NCBI GenBank assembly: GCA_965224575.1 | Contig: CBDCZQ010000006.1 | Location: forward strand, 434,001-498,000 | Direction: 5' to 3' | DNA: 64,000 nucleotides | DNA from: QPIN01 sp965224575 | Lineage (GTDB): Bacteria; Pseudomonadota; Gammaproteobacteria; Methylococcales; Methylomonadaceae | Translations under genes and position numbers: made by a program | The notes under the pieces: generated by a model | Databases searched by the model: none | The model's input: only the letters and a program-made list of their open reading frames with translations | What the model was told of the DNA's origin: nothing | Shown here: positions 7,929-16,823 of the stretch, one piece after another | How the letters are laid out: each line of letters opens with the position of its first letter | Numbering within the stretch: position 1 is the stretch's first letter

Positions 7929-10088
7929 CTAAAAATCAGTTGAATCCCCTGCATCAGTATGCTCAAAAGTAACTATTGTTCCTTCTCCACTAAATGATAC
8001 GTGAACAGTACCCGTTACTACATCGCCATCACCATCTGTTGCTGAAACCCCAAAACTCATATCCAGAGTTTGTTGTACTCCATCACCATCAACTGGTAAA
8101 TCAATAAAATCATTTAACAGTAAAGTATAAGCCCCTGTATCACCAGAAGAAGAAAAAGGTAGTATGCTTAGCACGTCAATATCTTGCTGAACAGGATCAG
8201 TTTCATCTGGTGTCCAGCCAGTTGCACCGTTGTCTACAAAAATATGTAATTCGTCCAGTCCATCATTATTAACATCAGTAACCTCAAAAGACAGAGGTCT
8301 ACCTAGTGATTCTAAAGAGGCAGGATCACCATCGGTAGTTGTTACTGTCGGAATTTCTAAAGAAACTTCGCCCAAGCCATCAAGACCAAGATCATAAGAA
8401 AACAATTGGCTACCTATCTGAGCATTATCGGGTGCAAAAATAGCAGGTCCATCATCAAAAACAGTGACATCAAATGATGTTTGAGCTGACTCTCCAGAAT
8501 CATTGGTTAATGTAGCTTCAATATCAAAAACAATTGTATTGTTTTCTCCCTCTCCTGGTGGATGATCCAGTGCTGATAATAAGGTAAAGGTATATTCACC
8601 TTGATCATCAACAACAATAGTATAAATACTATTTCCTTCATCATCGAAACCTGTCAGCGTATTAGTTGCTGAATCCCACGTTGCGCCAGAAGCCGATAAT
8701 TCAACGGTTTGTGGAGTCCCTCCATTAATATGAAGAGTTCCTGAATCAGTGGTATTCAATCCATTTGATTCATCAACTTTTAAATCATCTGCATCTCCGT
8801 CGGCATCTGTGTCCGTATCTGTATCTGTATCTGTATCTGTATCTGTATCTGTATCCGTATCCGTATCCGTATCCGTATCCGTGTCGGTATCTGTATCCGT
8901 GTCGGTATCTGTATCCGTGTCGGTATCTGTATCCGTGTCGGTATCTGTATCCGTGTCGGTATCTGTATCCGTGTCGGTATCTGTATCCGTGTCGGTATCT
9001 GTATCCGTGTCGGTATCTGTATCCGTGTCGGTATCTGTATCCGTGTCGGTATCTGTATCCGTGTCGGTATCTGTATCCGTGTCGGTATCTGTATCCGTGT
9101 CGGTATCTGTATCCGTGTCGGTATCTGTATCCGTGTCGGTATCTGTATCCGTGTCGGTATCTGTATCCGTGTCGGTATCTGTATCCGTGTCGGTATCTGT
9201 ATCCGTGTCGGTATCTGTATCCGTGTCGGTATCTGTATCCGTGTCGGTATCTGTATCCGTGTCGGTATCTGTATCCGTGTCGGTATCTGTATCCGTGTCG
9301 GTATCTGTATCCGTGTCGGTATCTGTATCCGTGTCGGTATCTGTATCCGTGTCGGTATCTGTATCCGTGTCGGTATCTGTATCCGTGTCGGTATCTGTAT
9401 CCGTGTCGGTATCTGTATCCGTGTCGGTATCTGTATCCGTGTCGGTATCTGTATCCGTGTCGGTATCTGTATCCGTGTCGGTATCTGTATCCGTGTCGGT
9501 ATCTGTATCCGTGTCGGTATCTGTATCCGTGTCGGTATCTGTATCCGTGTCGGTATCTGTATCCGTGTCGGTATCTGTATCGCCCTCGCTTGGGCTTAAA
9601 ATAAACTCATCTATTGGATCTGAAAAACCACGTTCAATTCCAGTAGTTTCAAAACCACTTTCAACTAAACCAACTGGATTTAGATAATCTATATTAATGG
9701 TATGAATTTGACTATTAGATCCATCATTAGCTACAACATTAGAGTCTCCGGCAGCGGCTGGCTCTAATTGAGATGGATCAAAATCTTTATCTTTAGCCAA
9801 TGCTTGTTGAATGGCTTCAACTTCTTCTCTAATTTCTTTATTAGTTTGTTGAACTAATTGTGTCTCTTTATTGGCACCTGAAATATCATCGCCTAATATA
9901 GCATTTGAGCTTCTACCTAAATCTAGACTAGTACCATCTAAAAAGTCTATAACAACAGAACCATTAGAGCCTGTGACTATTTGTTCATTCTGCGAAACCT
10001 TGTCACCAGCTACTATGATTCGTTCCGAATCGCCGTCAATTGCCTTAACAATCCCTGTCACTGATTTTACGATACCTATAATCGCCAT
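7929..10088 (-). CDS. LapA-like retention-module surface protein with Asp-Thr repeat
   Basis: A 719-residue secreted protein with no Sec signal. Residues 1-~110 match the retention module of LapA-type adhesins, which plugs in the outer-membrane exporter (start MAIIGIVKSVTG, then a FecR-like DGTSLDLGRSS segment). A PAAAG motif at 110-114 fits the double-alanine site cut by LapG. Residues ~169-430 are Asp-Thr dipeptides encoded by an 18-bp tandem repeat. The remaining ~290 residues are acidic beta-rich T1SS-143-type repeats. A GGGAGAG ribosome site precedes the ATG. Oddly, it is far shorter than most LapA proteins, and no RTX nonapeptides or C-terminal type I secretion signal are seen. Either the C-terminal part was lost or the signal is supplied by the small ORF at 10228. 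Confidence 0.82.
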   Translation of the reverse strand: MAIIGIVKSVTGIVKAIDGDSERIIVAGDKVSQNEQIVTGSNGSVVIDFLDGTSLDLGRSSNAILGDDISGANKETQLVQQTNKEIREEVEAIQQALAKDKDFDPSQLEPAAAGDSNVVANDGSNSQIHTINIDYLNPVGLVESGFETTGIERGFSDPIDEFILSPSEGDTDTDTDTDTDTDTDTDTDTDTDTDTDTDTDTDTDTDTDTDTDTDTDTDTDTDTDTDTDTDTDTDTDTDTDTDTDTDTDTDTDTDTDTDTDTDTDTDTDTDTDTDTDTDTDTDTDTDTDTDTDTDTDTDTDTDTDTDTDTDTDTDTDTDTDTDTDTDTDTDTDTDTDTDTDTDTDTDTDTDTDTDTDTDTDTDTDTDTDTDTDTDTDTDTDTDTDTDTDTDTDTDTDTDTDTDTDTDTDTDTDTDTDTDTDTDTDTDTDADGDADDLKVDESNGLNTTDSGTLHINGGTPQTVELSASGATWDSATNTLTGFDDEGNSIYTIVVDDQGEYTFTLLSALDHPPGEGENNTIVFDIEATLTNDSGESAQTSFDVTVFDDGPAIFAPDNAQIGSQLFSYDLGLDGLGEVSLEIPTVTTTDGDPASLESLGRPLSFEVTDVNNDGLDELHIFVDNGATGWTPDETDPVQQDIDVLSILPFSSSGDTGAYTLLLNDFIDLPVDGDGVQQTLDMSFGVSATDGDGDVVTGTVHVSFSGEGTIVTFEHTDAGDSTDF
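8815..9582. repeat. 18-bp tandem repeat (minisatellite) inside the adhesin gene
   Basis: Six GTATCT and five GTATCC hexamers (8815-8880) are followed by about 38.7 copies of GTGTCGGTATCTGTATCC (8881-9576) with almost no variation, then a final GTATCG. On the minus strand every hexamer reads Asp-Thr. All units are multiples of 3, so copy-number change alters length without shifting the frame. The near-identity of the copies points to recent expansion or ongoing homogenisation. Confidence 0.97.
9747..9761 (-). other. Predicted LapG cleavage site (PAAAG) in retention module
   Basis: These codons give Pro-Ala-Ala-Ala-Gly at residues 110-114. LapG-type proteases cut after the first Ala of a T/P-A-A-G motif around residue 108 of LapA. 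The position and context match, and the protease gene is 8 kb away in the same locus. Confidence 0.7.
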
Positions 10089-10227
10089 AAAAACACCACT
10101 CTCCCTAATACGGAGTTAATTGTTACCATTTGTCCCGAATGTACCAAATAAACCATTAATGATAAACTAAATTTACTTAAATGTACTTAAATTAATCTAT
10201 GTTCAAACTGACCAATTTTGAAATCAT

Positions 10228-10482
10228 TTAATTCAAATAATTTATTGAATCTATTTCTCCATCAACCAAACTTTGTAAATTAGAAATCGATACACCGCTT
10301 AAAGTAGTTGAATACATTACGGGGGTAGTTTCTACTGTTGTAACTGTAATCCTAGTATCATCACCTAAATTTTCTATTGAAAGTGATAGGTATTTACTAA
10401 GTTCATCTGCTTTCTCATCTACAAGAAGATCATGTAAATTAAGCGTTTCTTCCTGGTTATTATCTTTTTTAAATACTGTCAT
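10228..10482 (-). CDS. Small protein resembling a type I secretion C-terminal signal domain
   Basis: An 84-residue protein upstream of the retention-module gene on the same strand. The pattern LNLHDLLVDE, then LSKYLSLSIE, then DDTRITV, then TTLSGVSISNLQSLVDGE is what normally ends very large LapA/RTX adhesins ('type I secretion target' domain of the VC_A0849 type). Here it stands alone. The frame opens at 10488, but the second ATG (10482) has AGGA six bases upstream while the first has it directly abutting, so 10482 is chosen. It could be a separately exported helper, a detached secretion signal, or the remnant of a lost adhesin. Its own ribosome site argues against a simple remnant. Confidence 0.6.
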   Translation of the reverse strand: MTVFKKDNNQEETLNLHDLLVDEKADELSKYLSLSIENLGDDTRITVTTVETTPVMYSTTLSGVSISNLQSLVDGEIDSINYLN

Positions 10483-10488
10483 AATCAT

Positions 10489-10902
10489 TCCTGATCAATT
10501 TTTATCTTTAATTATTCAAGCCAGTACGCAAAAAAATTTTTACCGTTCAGGCTTTATTAATATTTGAAAACTATAAGCATTCTAAAATATTATTACCCTT
10601 TTGCCAACTGTACAAAGGTACTATTTTTATTATGCCTTTTCTGCAACCCTTTAATAAAATTTGAATTATTTGATTTACTCTTTAACTTTTTTAGAAAAAT
10701 TAAATTTAATTTTCTTCCTTTCAATATAAAACAGACCTAACCCTAACATGTTAAAATATTTATCTAAATACTTCTCCCATCCTTGGCCGCGTGAAATATA
10801 AGCAGAGATTAACTACAACTTGACTATGAATCTGTTTGTATCAAATTTTCTCTATAAAACTCTTGATAAAGACTATGCCTTTGATACGATAAAGGACTAT
10901 AC
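10489..10902. other. Divergent intergenic region between adhesin and exporter genes
   Basis: 414 bases of very AT-rich sequence between the leftward small secretion-signal gene and the rightward exporter operon. Promoters for both directions must lie here. No clear terminator, repeat or further gene is seen, and I could not assign a convincing sigma-70 or sigma-54 site. Confidence 0.5.
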
Positions 10903-13071
10903 ATGACAAAAGCAGATTCAACCTCACTCCCACCCGATCAAATTTTTTCTGCCATTCCTGATAGTGACGATTCCTTACTTCAAGCTCTTCTAGCAATATG
11001 TAAGCTTTTACATACCCCTCACTCAGCTGAATCATTAACAGCAGGATTACCTCTGGTTAATAATAAGCTAACTCCTGAATTATTCATTAGAGCGGCTGAC
11101 AGGGCTGAACTCTCCACATCTCTTATTAAACGACCACTAAATAAAATATCTAATCTTGTCTTACCTGCTGTTTTACTTTTAAATGATAATAAAACCTGTG
11201 TTTTAGTTTCAAAAAAAAAGGGCCAATATAAAATTGTCATACCAGAAAGCGACGGTGGTCAAAAATCAGTTTCTTTTGAAGATTTAAATAATGAATACAC
11301 TGGTGCAACTTTTTTTATTCAAAAAAAACATCAATTTGACCACCGCTCATCGAACTCTGCCGCTCCTAAAGCAAAACACTGGTTTTGGGATGTTATCTAT
11401 AAATCATGGCCTATTTATTCCGAAGTATTAGCTGCATCATTTCTTATTAATCTCTTTGCTCTGGCATCTCCTTTATTTATTAAGAATGTTTATGACCGTG
11501 TTGTACCCAATCAGGCACTTGAGACACTATGGGTATTAGCGATTGGCGTCGCTATAGTTTATATTTTTGATTTTATAATGAAATCATTGCGAAGTTATTT
11601 TATTGACGTTGCAGGAAAACGCTCTGATATTATTTTATCCTCTACTATTTTTGAAAAAGTTATGGGGATTAAAATGGAATCTCGCCCTCCTTCTGTCGGT
11701 GCTTTTGCAAATGATTTTCATGAATTTGAATCTTTTAGAGAATTCTTAACTTCTGCCACTCTGACAACATTAATAGACCTGCCTTTTCTATTTATTTTTC
11801 TATTTGTCATTTATATGCTAGGTGGCAACTTAGCTCTTATCCCTCTATTTGTTTTACCTCTAGCTATCTTAGGTGGCATTGCTGTACAAAAACCATTAAA
11901 AAATACAATTCAAGAATTATTCAAACATTCCGCACAAAAAAATGCCACTTTAATTGAATCACTGACTAATCTAGATTCTATAAAAAGCAATTGCGCTGAA
12001 GGACAAATGCAAAAACAATGGGAGCAAAGTGTTGGACAAATTTCTCGACTTAGCTTAAAAGCCCGTTTTTTTTCATCTCTTGCTGTTAACTTTACAACTT
12101 TTTTGCAACAAATGGCTTCAGTTTCTGTGGTTATTTTTGGTGTTTATAAAATAGCTGATGGCGATTTATCTACCGGCGGACTCATTGCCTGCACTATTTT
12201 AACAGGTCGAGCGTTAGCACCGGTTGCCCAAGTAGCTACGCTACTAACTCGTTACCACCAATCAAAAACGTCTTTATCGTCACTTACCCGCATGATGTCG
12301 TTACCCGTTGAGCGCGAACCAGGTAAAAAATTCTTACATCGCCCTTCCCTTAAAGGGACAATTGAATTTAAAAACATTTCTTTTAGCTACCCCAACCAAC
12401 CTATAAAAGCATTAGATAACGTTTCTTTTAAAATTAGGGTAGGAGAACGCGTCGGCTTTGTTGGCCGTATAGGTTCAGGGAAAAGCACTATTGAAAAGTT
12501 AATCCTTGGGTTATACCAAGCCCAAGAAGGTTCTATCCTTATTGATGGAACTGATATAAGACAAATTGATCCCTCAGATTTACGAAGACAAATTGGCTAT
12601 GTGCCCCAAGATATATCACTGGTATTCGGTAGTGCTAAAGATAATATTACTTTAGGTGCTAATTATGCTGATGACCAATCTATCTTACGTTCAGCAGAAA
12701 TTTCAGGTGTGACCCACTTTGTTAACAAACATCCGGCCGGATTTGATTTACCAGTAGGTGAACGTGGTTCAGCATTATCAGGGGGGCAAAGGCAAAGTAT
12801 TGCCGTTGCAAGAGCCTTATTATTGTCTCCGCCTATTTATATTTTTGATGAACCCAGTAATTCTATGGATAGCAGTACAGAAGAAGGGTTTAAACAGCGT
12901 TTTTTAAAACACTTAGAGTCACAAACTCTAATTTTAGTGACTCACAGAGCCTCTTTATTATCACTGGTTGACCGACTTATTGTTATGGATGGCTCTAAAA
13001 TGGTGGCAGATGGCCCAAAAGAAAAAGTTCTTGATGCATTAAGACAAGGAAAAATAAAAGTTTCTGAATAA
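10903..13071 (+). CDS. lapB: Type I secretion ABC transporter LapB
   Basis: A 722-residue inner-membrane exporter ATPase. Residues 1-~140 form a C39 peptidase-like domain without the usual catalytic Q...C/H arrangement, as in adhesin exporters that do not cut a leader. Residues ~165-440 are the six-helix transmembrane domain. The nucleotide-binding domain has Walker A GRIGSGKST (521-529), signature LSGGQ (625-629) and Walker B IYIFDE (645-650). AAGGA lies six bases before the ATG. The HlyD-type gene starts two bases after its stop. Together with LapC and LapE it would export the retention-module protein. Confidence 0.93.
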   Translation: MTKADSTSLPPDQIFSAIPDSDDSLLQALLAICKLLHTPHSAESLTAGLPLVNNKLTPELFIRAADRAELSTSLIKRPLNKISNLVLPAVLLLNDNKTCVLVSKKKGQYKIVIPESDGGQKSVSFEDLNNEYTGATFFIQKKHQFDHRSSNSAAPKAKHWFWDVIYKSWPIYSEVLAASFLINLFALASPLFIKNVYDRVVPNQALETLWVLAIGVAIVYIFDFIMKSLRSYFIDVAGKRSDIILSSTIFEKVMGIKMESRPPSVGAFANDFHEFESFREFLTSATLTTLIDLPFLFIFLFVIYMLGGNLALIPLFVLPLAILGGIAVQKPLKNTIQELFKHSAQKNATLIESLTNLDSIKSNCAEGQMQKQWEQSVGQISRLSLKARFFSSLAVNFTTFLQQMASVSVVIFGVYKIADGDLSTGGLIACTILTGRALAPVAQVATLLTRYHQSKTSLSSLTRMMSLPVEREPGKKFLHRPSLKGTIEFKNISFSYPNQPIKALDNVSFKIRVGERVGFVGRIGSGKSTIEKLILGLYQAQEGSILIDGTDIRQIDPSDLRRQIGYVPQDISLVFGSAKDNITLGANYADDQSILRSAEISGVTHFVNKHPAGFDLPVGERGSALSGGQRQSIAVARALLLSPPIYIFDEPSNSMDSSTEEGFKQRFLKHLESQTLILVTHRASLLSLVDRLIVMDGSKMVADGPKEKVLDALRQGKIKVSE

Positions 13072-13073
13072 TC

Positions 13074-14429
13074 ATGTTAAATAAATTTTTTGAATTAAAA
13101 AAAGAATATAAACAGCAGACTGAAGATCAGGCATTTATAACTGATATTAATGCAACCAAGCTGTACGATACCACCATTCAAAGCCATATTATTCTTTGGT
13201 TAACTTTTAGCTTTGTAATTATCGCTTTTTTCTGGGCAAATTTTGCTACTTTAGACGAAGTAACACGAGGGGCTGGTAAAATAATCCCATCAAGCCATAT
13301 TCAAATTGTGCAAAATCTAGAAGGTGGAATTCTTTCAGAAATTTTGATTAGAGAAGGTGAACTGGTTGATAAAGGACAGGCCTTACTTAAATTAAACCCA
13401 GTACAATTTACCTCTTCTTTTAATGAAACGAAATTCAAACATTACGAATTACTTGCAACTGTTGCTCGCTTACGAGCAGAGGTTACTAAACAAGACATTA
13501 AAATACCCGAAGAAGTCACGTTAAAAGCCCCAAAAATTGCTCGCAATGCTAAAGAACTATTGATTTCTAAACGTAATGAATTAGATGCCAACCAAAGAAT
13601 TTTAAATGCTCAGATTCGACAAAAAAAACAAGACCTGATTGAATTAAAATCCAAATCACGTCAAATATCAAGAAGCCATAAGTTACTTCAAGAAGAACTA
13701 ACCATGTCTAGACCTCTTGTTGCCGAAGGTGCGATGTCAAGAGTTGAATTATTACGCTTACAGCGTAGTGCAAACGATTTAAAAGGTGAATTAACGTCTG
13801 CGCAACTATCCATTCCCAGAGTTCAATTCTCAATCAACGAAGCAAAAAACAAATTATCAGAACTGGAAATTCGTTTTCATACCGAGTCACTTAAAAAGCT
13901 CAACCAGGCAAGAGCCGAATTACAAAGAACCACTGAATCTGTGATGGCTCTTGAAGACAAGGTAACACGTACTAACATTTTATCTCCCGTTAAAGGCACG
14001 ATAAAACGATTAAAAGTAACAACCATTGGAGGAGTGATCAAGCCAGGAATGGATTTAGTAGAAATTGTTCCCATAGAAGATCAGCTATTGATTGAAGCAG
14101 AAGTTAGACCCGCAGACATTGCTTTTTTACATCCAGGGCAAAAAGCAATGGTAAAACTGACCGCTTATGATTTTTCTATTTATGGAGGCTTAAAAGCTGA
14201 ACTTGAACACATCAGTGCCGATACGATTACTAATGATGAAGATGGAGAAAGTTATTTTTTAATCCGGCTAAGAACTAACAAAAATTATTTAGAAAAATAT
14301 GGAGAAAAATTAAATATTATTGCTGGCATGACCACAAATGTTGACATTTTAACTGGAAAAAAAACTGTTCTTGACTATATTTTAAAGCCTATCTTAAAAG
14401 CTAGAGAACGAGCATTAAGGGAACGTTAA
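13074..14429 (+). CDS. lapC: HlyD-family membrane fusion protein LapC
   Basis: A 451-residue periplasmic adaptor of a type I secretion system. One membrane helix lies at ~40-60 after a short cytoplasmic tail. The lipoyl-like half motifs flank a long coiled coil (~125-290), and a beta-barrel follows the NILSPVKGTIKRL segment, a hallmark of HlyD proteins. It starts two bases after lapB, so the two are co-transcribed. It links LapB to the TolC-like channel encoded at 15406. Confidence 0.92.
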   Translation: MLNKFFELKKEYKQQTEDQAFITDINATKLYDTTIQSHIILWLTFSFVIIAFFWANFATLDEVTRGAGKIIPSSHIQIVQNLEGGILSEILIREGELVDKGQALLKLNPVQFTSSFNETKFKHYELLATVARLRAEVTKQDIKIPEEVTLKAPKIARNAKELLISKRNELDANQRILNAQIRQKKQDLIELKSKSRQISRSHKLLQEELTMSRPLVAEGAMSRVELLRLQRSANDLKGELTSAQLSIPRVQFSINEAKNKLSELEIRFHTESLKKLNQARAELQRTTESVMALEDKVTRTNILSPVKGTIKRLKVTTIGGVIKPGMDLVEIVPIEDQLLIEAEVRPADIAFLHPGQKAMVKLTAYDFSIYGGLKAELEHISADTITNDEDGESYFLIRLRTNKNYLEKYGEKLNIIAGMTTNVDILTGKKTVLDYILKPILKARERALRER

Positions 14430-14487
14430 GCTTATTTAGAATACTATAAAATGTACTAAATAAAATATAGAAGCTTGACGATTATTA

Positions 14488-14642
14488 GGAAATCTCTGAT
14501 TAAGTCGGTTAGAAATTAGCGCAGAAAAAACTGTCGCTATTTTTCACGAAGTGAGAAGTAATAGTCATTCTATTGCGCCGATCTTCGTGGAAAATATCGG
14601 CAGTTTTAGCAAGCTAATTAATTGGACTTGATCAGAGGTTCC
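14488..14642. repeat. MITE-like inverted-repeat element (155 bp)
   Basis: The outer ends GGAAATCTCTGATTAAGTC and (reverse strand) GGAACCTCTGATCAAGTC match closely, and the inner arms around ACTGTCGCTATTTTTCACGAAG and CTTCGTGGAAAATATCGGCAGT pair as well. The arms total about 60 bases each around a ~30-base loop. No protein is encoded. It sits between lapC and the LuxR-type gene and could form a strong hairpin in the operon transcript, lowering expression of downstream genes. Confidence 0.8.
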
Positions 14643-14717
14643 TTTGCTATCTGGAAAAATTTTTCTTCAGATTACTGTAAAAATAACCAGTTTAAACACA
14701 TCACAAAGGATGCTATT

Positions 14718-15338
14718 TTGAAACGAGTTTTAATTTTTTCAGAAAATAATCTATTAATTAAGTCTTGGTCTAAGACCCTATCTCCAATATATCAAATTTC
14801 AAAACTTGACGATATTGATTCTGATTTTACTGCTGATGCCATCATTATAGATTCACAAAAAATTGATAGTAATAAAAAGTTATTGTCAAATTTTAGTCAT
14901 AAAACTACTCGTTTTCTCATTGTTGGGTCAAACTGGCCAGAAGACAATCAAATCAACGCCTTAACTCACGGCGCAGCGGGATATTGTGAGGCTTCCGAAT
15001 CCCCAAAACTGATGCTCCAAGCACTTGAACAAATTTTAAAAGGTGATATATGGATTCAACGCCTACTTGTTCCTAAAGTTATTGGCTCACTAATGAAGAT
15101 AAAAACCACTGAAGATGAAGTCAATAAAAATCATTCTTCATCAAAACTTTTAGAATCATTATCTAGTAGAGAAATGGATGTTGCTAAAATGATACAAGCG
15201 GGTGAAAACAATAAAACTATCGCATCATCTTTATATATTTCTGAAAGGACTGTTAAAGCCCATTTAACATCAATTTTTAAAAAATTAAACGTTCCAAGCC
15301 GCCTACATCTTGCTGTCTTTATTAAAGAATTAGGTTGA
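14718..15338 (+). CDS. LuxR/NarL-type response regulator
   Basis: A 206-residue regulator. The N-terminal ~130 residues look like a receiver fold with a possible phospho-acceptor Asp in AIIIDS, but the surrounding acidic pocket is poor, so it may be an atypical receiver. The C-terminal part is a LuxR helix-turn-helix: LSSREMDVAKMIQAGENNKT, then SERTVKAHLTSIFKKLNV. I choose TTG at 14718 because AAGGA lies seven bases upstream and the protein then begins like a receiver; an earlier TTG at 14622 falls inside the inverted-repeat element. It lies inside the Lap exporter cluster and probably regulates it, which is inference. Confidence 0.85.
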   Translation: MKRVLIFSENNLLIKSWSKTLSPIYQISKLDDIDSDFTADAIIIDSQKIDSNKKLLSNFSHKTTRFLIVGSNWPEDNQINALTHGAAGYCEASESPKLMLQALEQILKGDIWIQRLLVPKVIGSLMKIKTTEDEVNKNHSSSKLLESLSSREMDVAKMIQAGENNKTIASSLYISERTVKAHLTSIFKKLNVPSRLHLAVFIKELG

Positions 15339-15405
15339 CCAACTATGGTTAGTAAGATACATTTATTCTTATATTAAATTTTGACTTAAGTTTAGAGTAC
15401 ATGGA

Positions 15406-16746
15406 ATGAAGACAAAAACAGCATTATACATAAGTAGCCTTATTACTATTATTAGCTTTGCCTATTCAACAACAGTCTCTGCTCAATCTCTACAAGAAGC
15501 AATACAACAAACTGTTAACGAAAATCCAGAAATACAATCTGAAAAAGCTGAACGAGTGGCTGTCGAACACGAAATAAGCCAAGCTAAAGCCGGCTACTTT
15601 CCTACTGTTGATATTGCAGCGGGAATTGGTTGGGAACAGTCAACTAACCCAACGACCAGAGCGAGAGGAGATGGGACTGTTTCATATGGTAGAGAGGAAG
15701 CATCCATCCAGTTACGTCAAATGATTTATGATGGTTCGGCAACGTCTAGTGAGGTAAAACGGCATAAAGCAAGAACCAACGCTAGAGCTTATAGTGTTTT
15801 TGGAAAATCAGAAATTACGGCTTTAAATGCTGTTGAAACCTATATTAATGTTTTACGACGTCAGGATTTACTTACTTTAGCTAAGGAAAATTTATTAATC
15901 CATCTTCGAACTCACGATCAAATTTCATTGCGCAGTGAGCGAGGTGTTGGTAAAAGAGCAGATTCAGACCAATCAGGTGGTCGATTAGCATTAGCTGAGA
16001 AAAACACTCTTTCAGAAGTAGGTAATCTTAAAGATGCAGAAACTGCTTTTTTAAGAGTTGTTGGTGCATTACCCTCTAATTTACAACACGTCGCACATCT
16101 AAATGATAATTTACCTAAAACGATAGAAGAAGCGACTGAACAGGCTATTGCGAATCACCCTATCTTAAAATCAGCCAATGCAGATATTGATTCGGCTTTT
16201 GCTCAACATGCTACAGCCAAAGCACCTTATCTTCCAAGCCTTGATGTTGAAGCAGGTGCTTCACATAATAATGATTTGGACGGTATTAAAGGTAAAAATG
16301 AAGATGTTTATGCAATGCTACGTCTTAGATATAACCTATTTAATGGTGGAAAAGATGTTGCTCGTCGCAAAGAAACAACAGCACTAATTTATCAAGCTAA
16401 AGAAATTAGAGATAATACATACAGACAAGTTGTTGAGAGCATGCGTTTATCTTGGGTTGCTCGTCAAACTCTTCAAGGTCAAATGGATTTCTTTAAAACG
16501 CACAAACTCGCTAGCATTAAAAGTAATGCGGCTTATCAAAAACAATTTAATATTGGTCAACGCACCCTATTAGATTTACTTGATTCTGCGAATGAAATGT
16601 TTGTTGCCAAAAGTGACTTCATCAATGCCAAATATGATGAGCTTTTTTCCCAATACCGAATTCTAGCAAGCAAAGGAGCACTGAATAGTCACTTAGGTGT
16701 AACTCTTCCTGAGGAATCTCGTATATTAAATGGCCCACGAAAATAA
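15406..16746 (+). CDS. lapE: TolC-family outer membrane channel LapE
   Basis: A 446-residue outer-membrane efflux protein with a signal peptide (MKTKTALYISSLITIISFAY, cut near VSAQS). Two OEP repeats are visible: QEAIQQTVNENPEIQSEKAE near the start of the first and EEATEQAIANHPILKSANAD near the start of the second (~245). The end carries FNIGQRTLLDLLDSANEMF, the typical TolC C-terminal helix. It completes the type I machine with LapB and LapC. In Lap systems the retention module is held in this channel until LapG releases it. Confidence 0.92.
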   Translation: MKTKTALYISSLITIISFAYSTTVSAQSLQEAIQQTVNENPEIQSEKAERVAVEHEISQAKAGYFPTVDIAAGIGWEQSTNPTTRARGDGTVSYGREEASIQLRQMIYDGSATSSEVKRHKARTNARAYSVFGKSEITALNAVETYINVLRRQDLLTLAKENLLIHLRTHDQISLRSERGVGKRADSDQSGGRLALAEKNTLSEVGNLKDAETAFLRVVGALPSNLQHVAHLNDNLPKTIEEATEQAIANHPILKSANADIDSAFAQHATAKAPYLPSLDVEAGASHNNDLDGIKGKNEDVYAMLRLRYNLFNGGKDVARRKETTALIYQAKEIRDNTYRQVVESMRLSWVARQTLQGQMDFFKTHKLASIKSNAAYQKQFNIGQRTLLDLLDSANEMFVAKSDFINAKYDELFSQYRILASKGALNSHLGVTLPEESRILNGPRK

Positions 16747-16760
16747 TTTGATGCTTGCCA

Positions 16761-16801
16761 ATATTTAATAGGCATTACAAAATTTAATGTCTATTAAATA
16801 T
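16761..16801. terminator. Hairpin between convergent genes
   Basis: ATATTTAATAGGCATTA and TAATGTCTATTAAATAT form a 17-pair stem with one G-U or G-T position and a 7-base loop. It lies between the convergent lapE and metallopeptidase genes. There is no long T-run directly after it, so it may act as a bidirectional transcript end or a 3' stabilising stem rather than a classic terminator. Confidence 0.5.
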
Positions 16802-16823
16802 ACTTCTCCCCCCTTTAGCTTTG

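Noticed and set aside
8815..9582. Possible CRISPR array
   Set aside because: The units are contiguous 18-mers with no spacers; it is a coding tandem repeat.
8749..9687. Long open frames on the plus strand across the Asp-Thr repeat (Ser-Val and Tyr-Leu-Tyr-Pro type repeats)
   Set aside because: They exist only because an 18-bp array without stops stays open in several frames; the minus frame has the retention module, ribosome site and flanking domains.
10862..10895. Sigma-70-like promoter (TTGATA, 16 bases, TACGAT) just before lapB
   Set aside because: The implied start would fall within the ribosome site of lapB, so it is probably a chance match.
14622..14717. N-terminal extension of the LuxR-type regulator from a TTG at 14622
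   Set aside because: It falls inside the inverted-repeat element and has no ribosome site; TTG at 14718 has AAGGA at a good distance.
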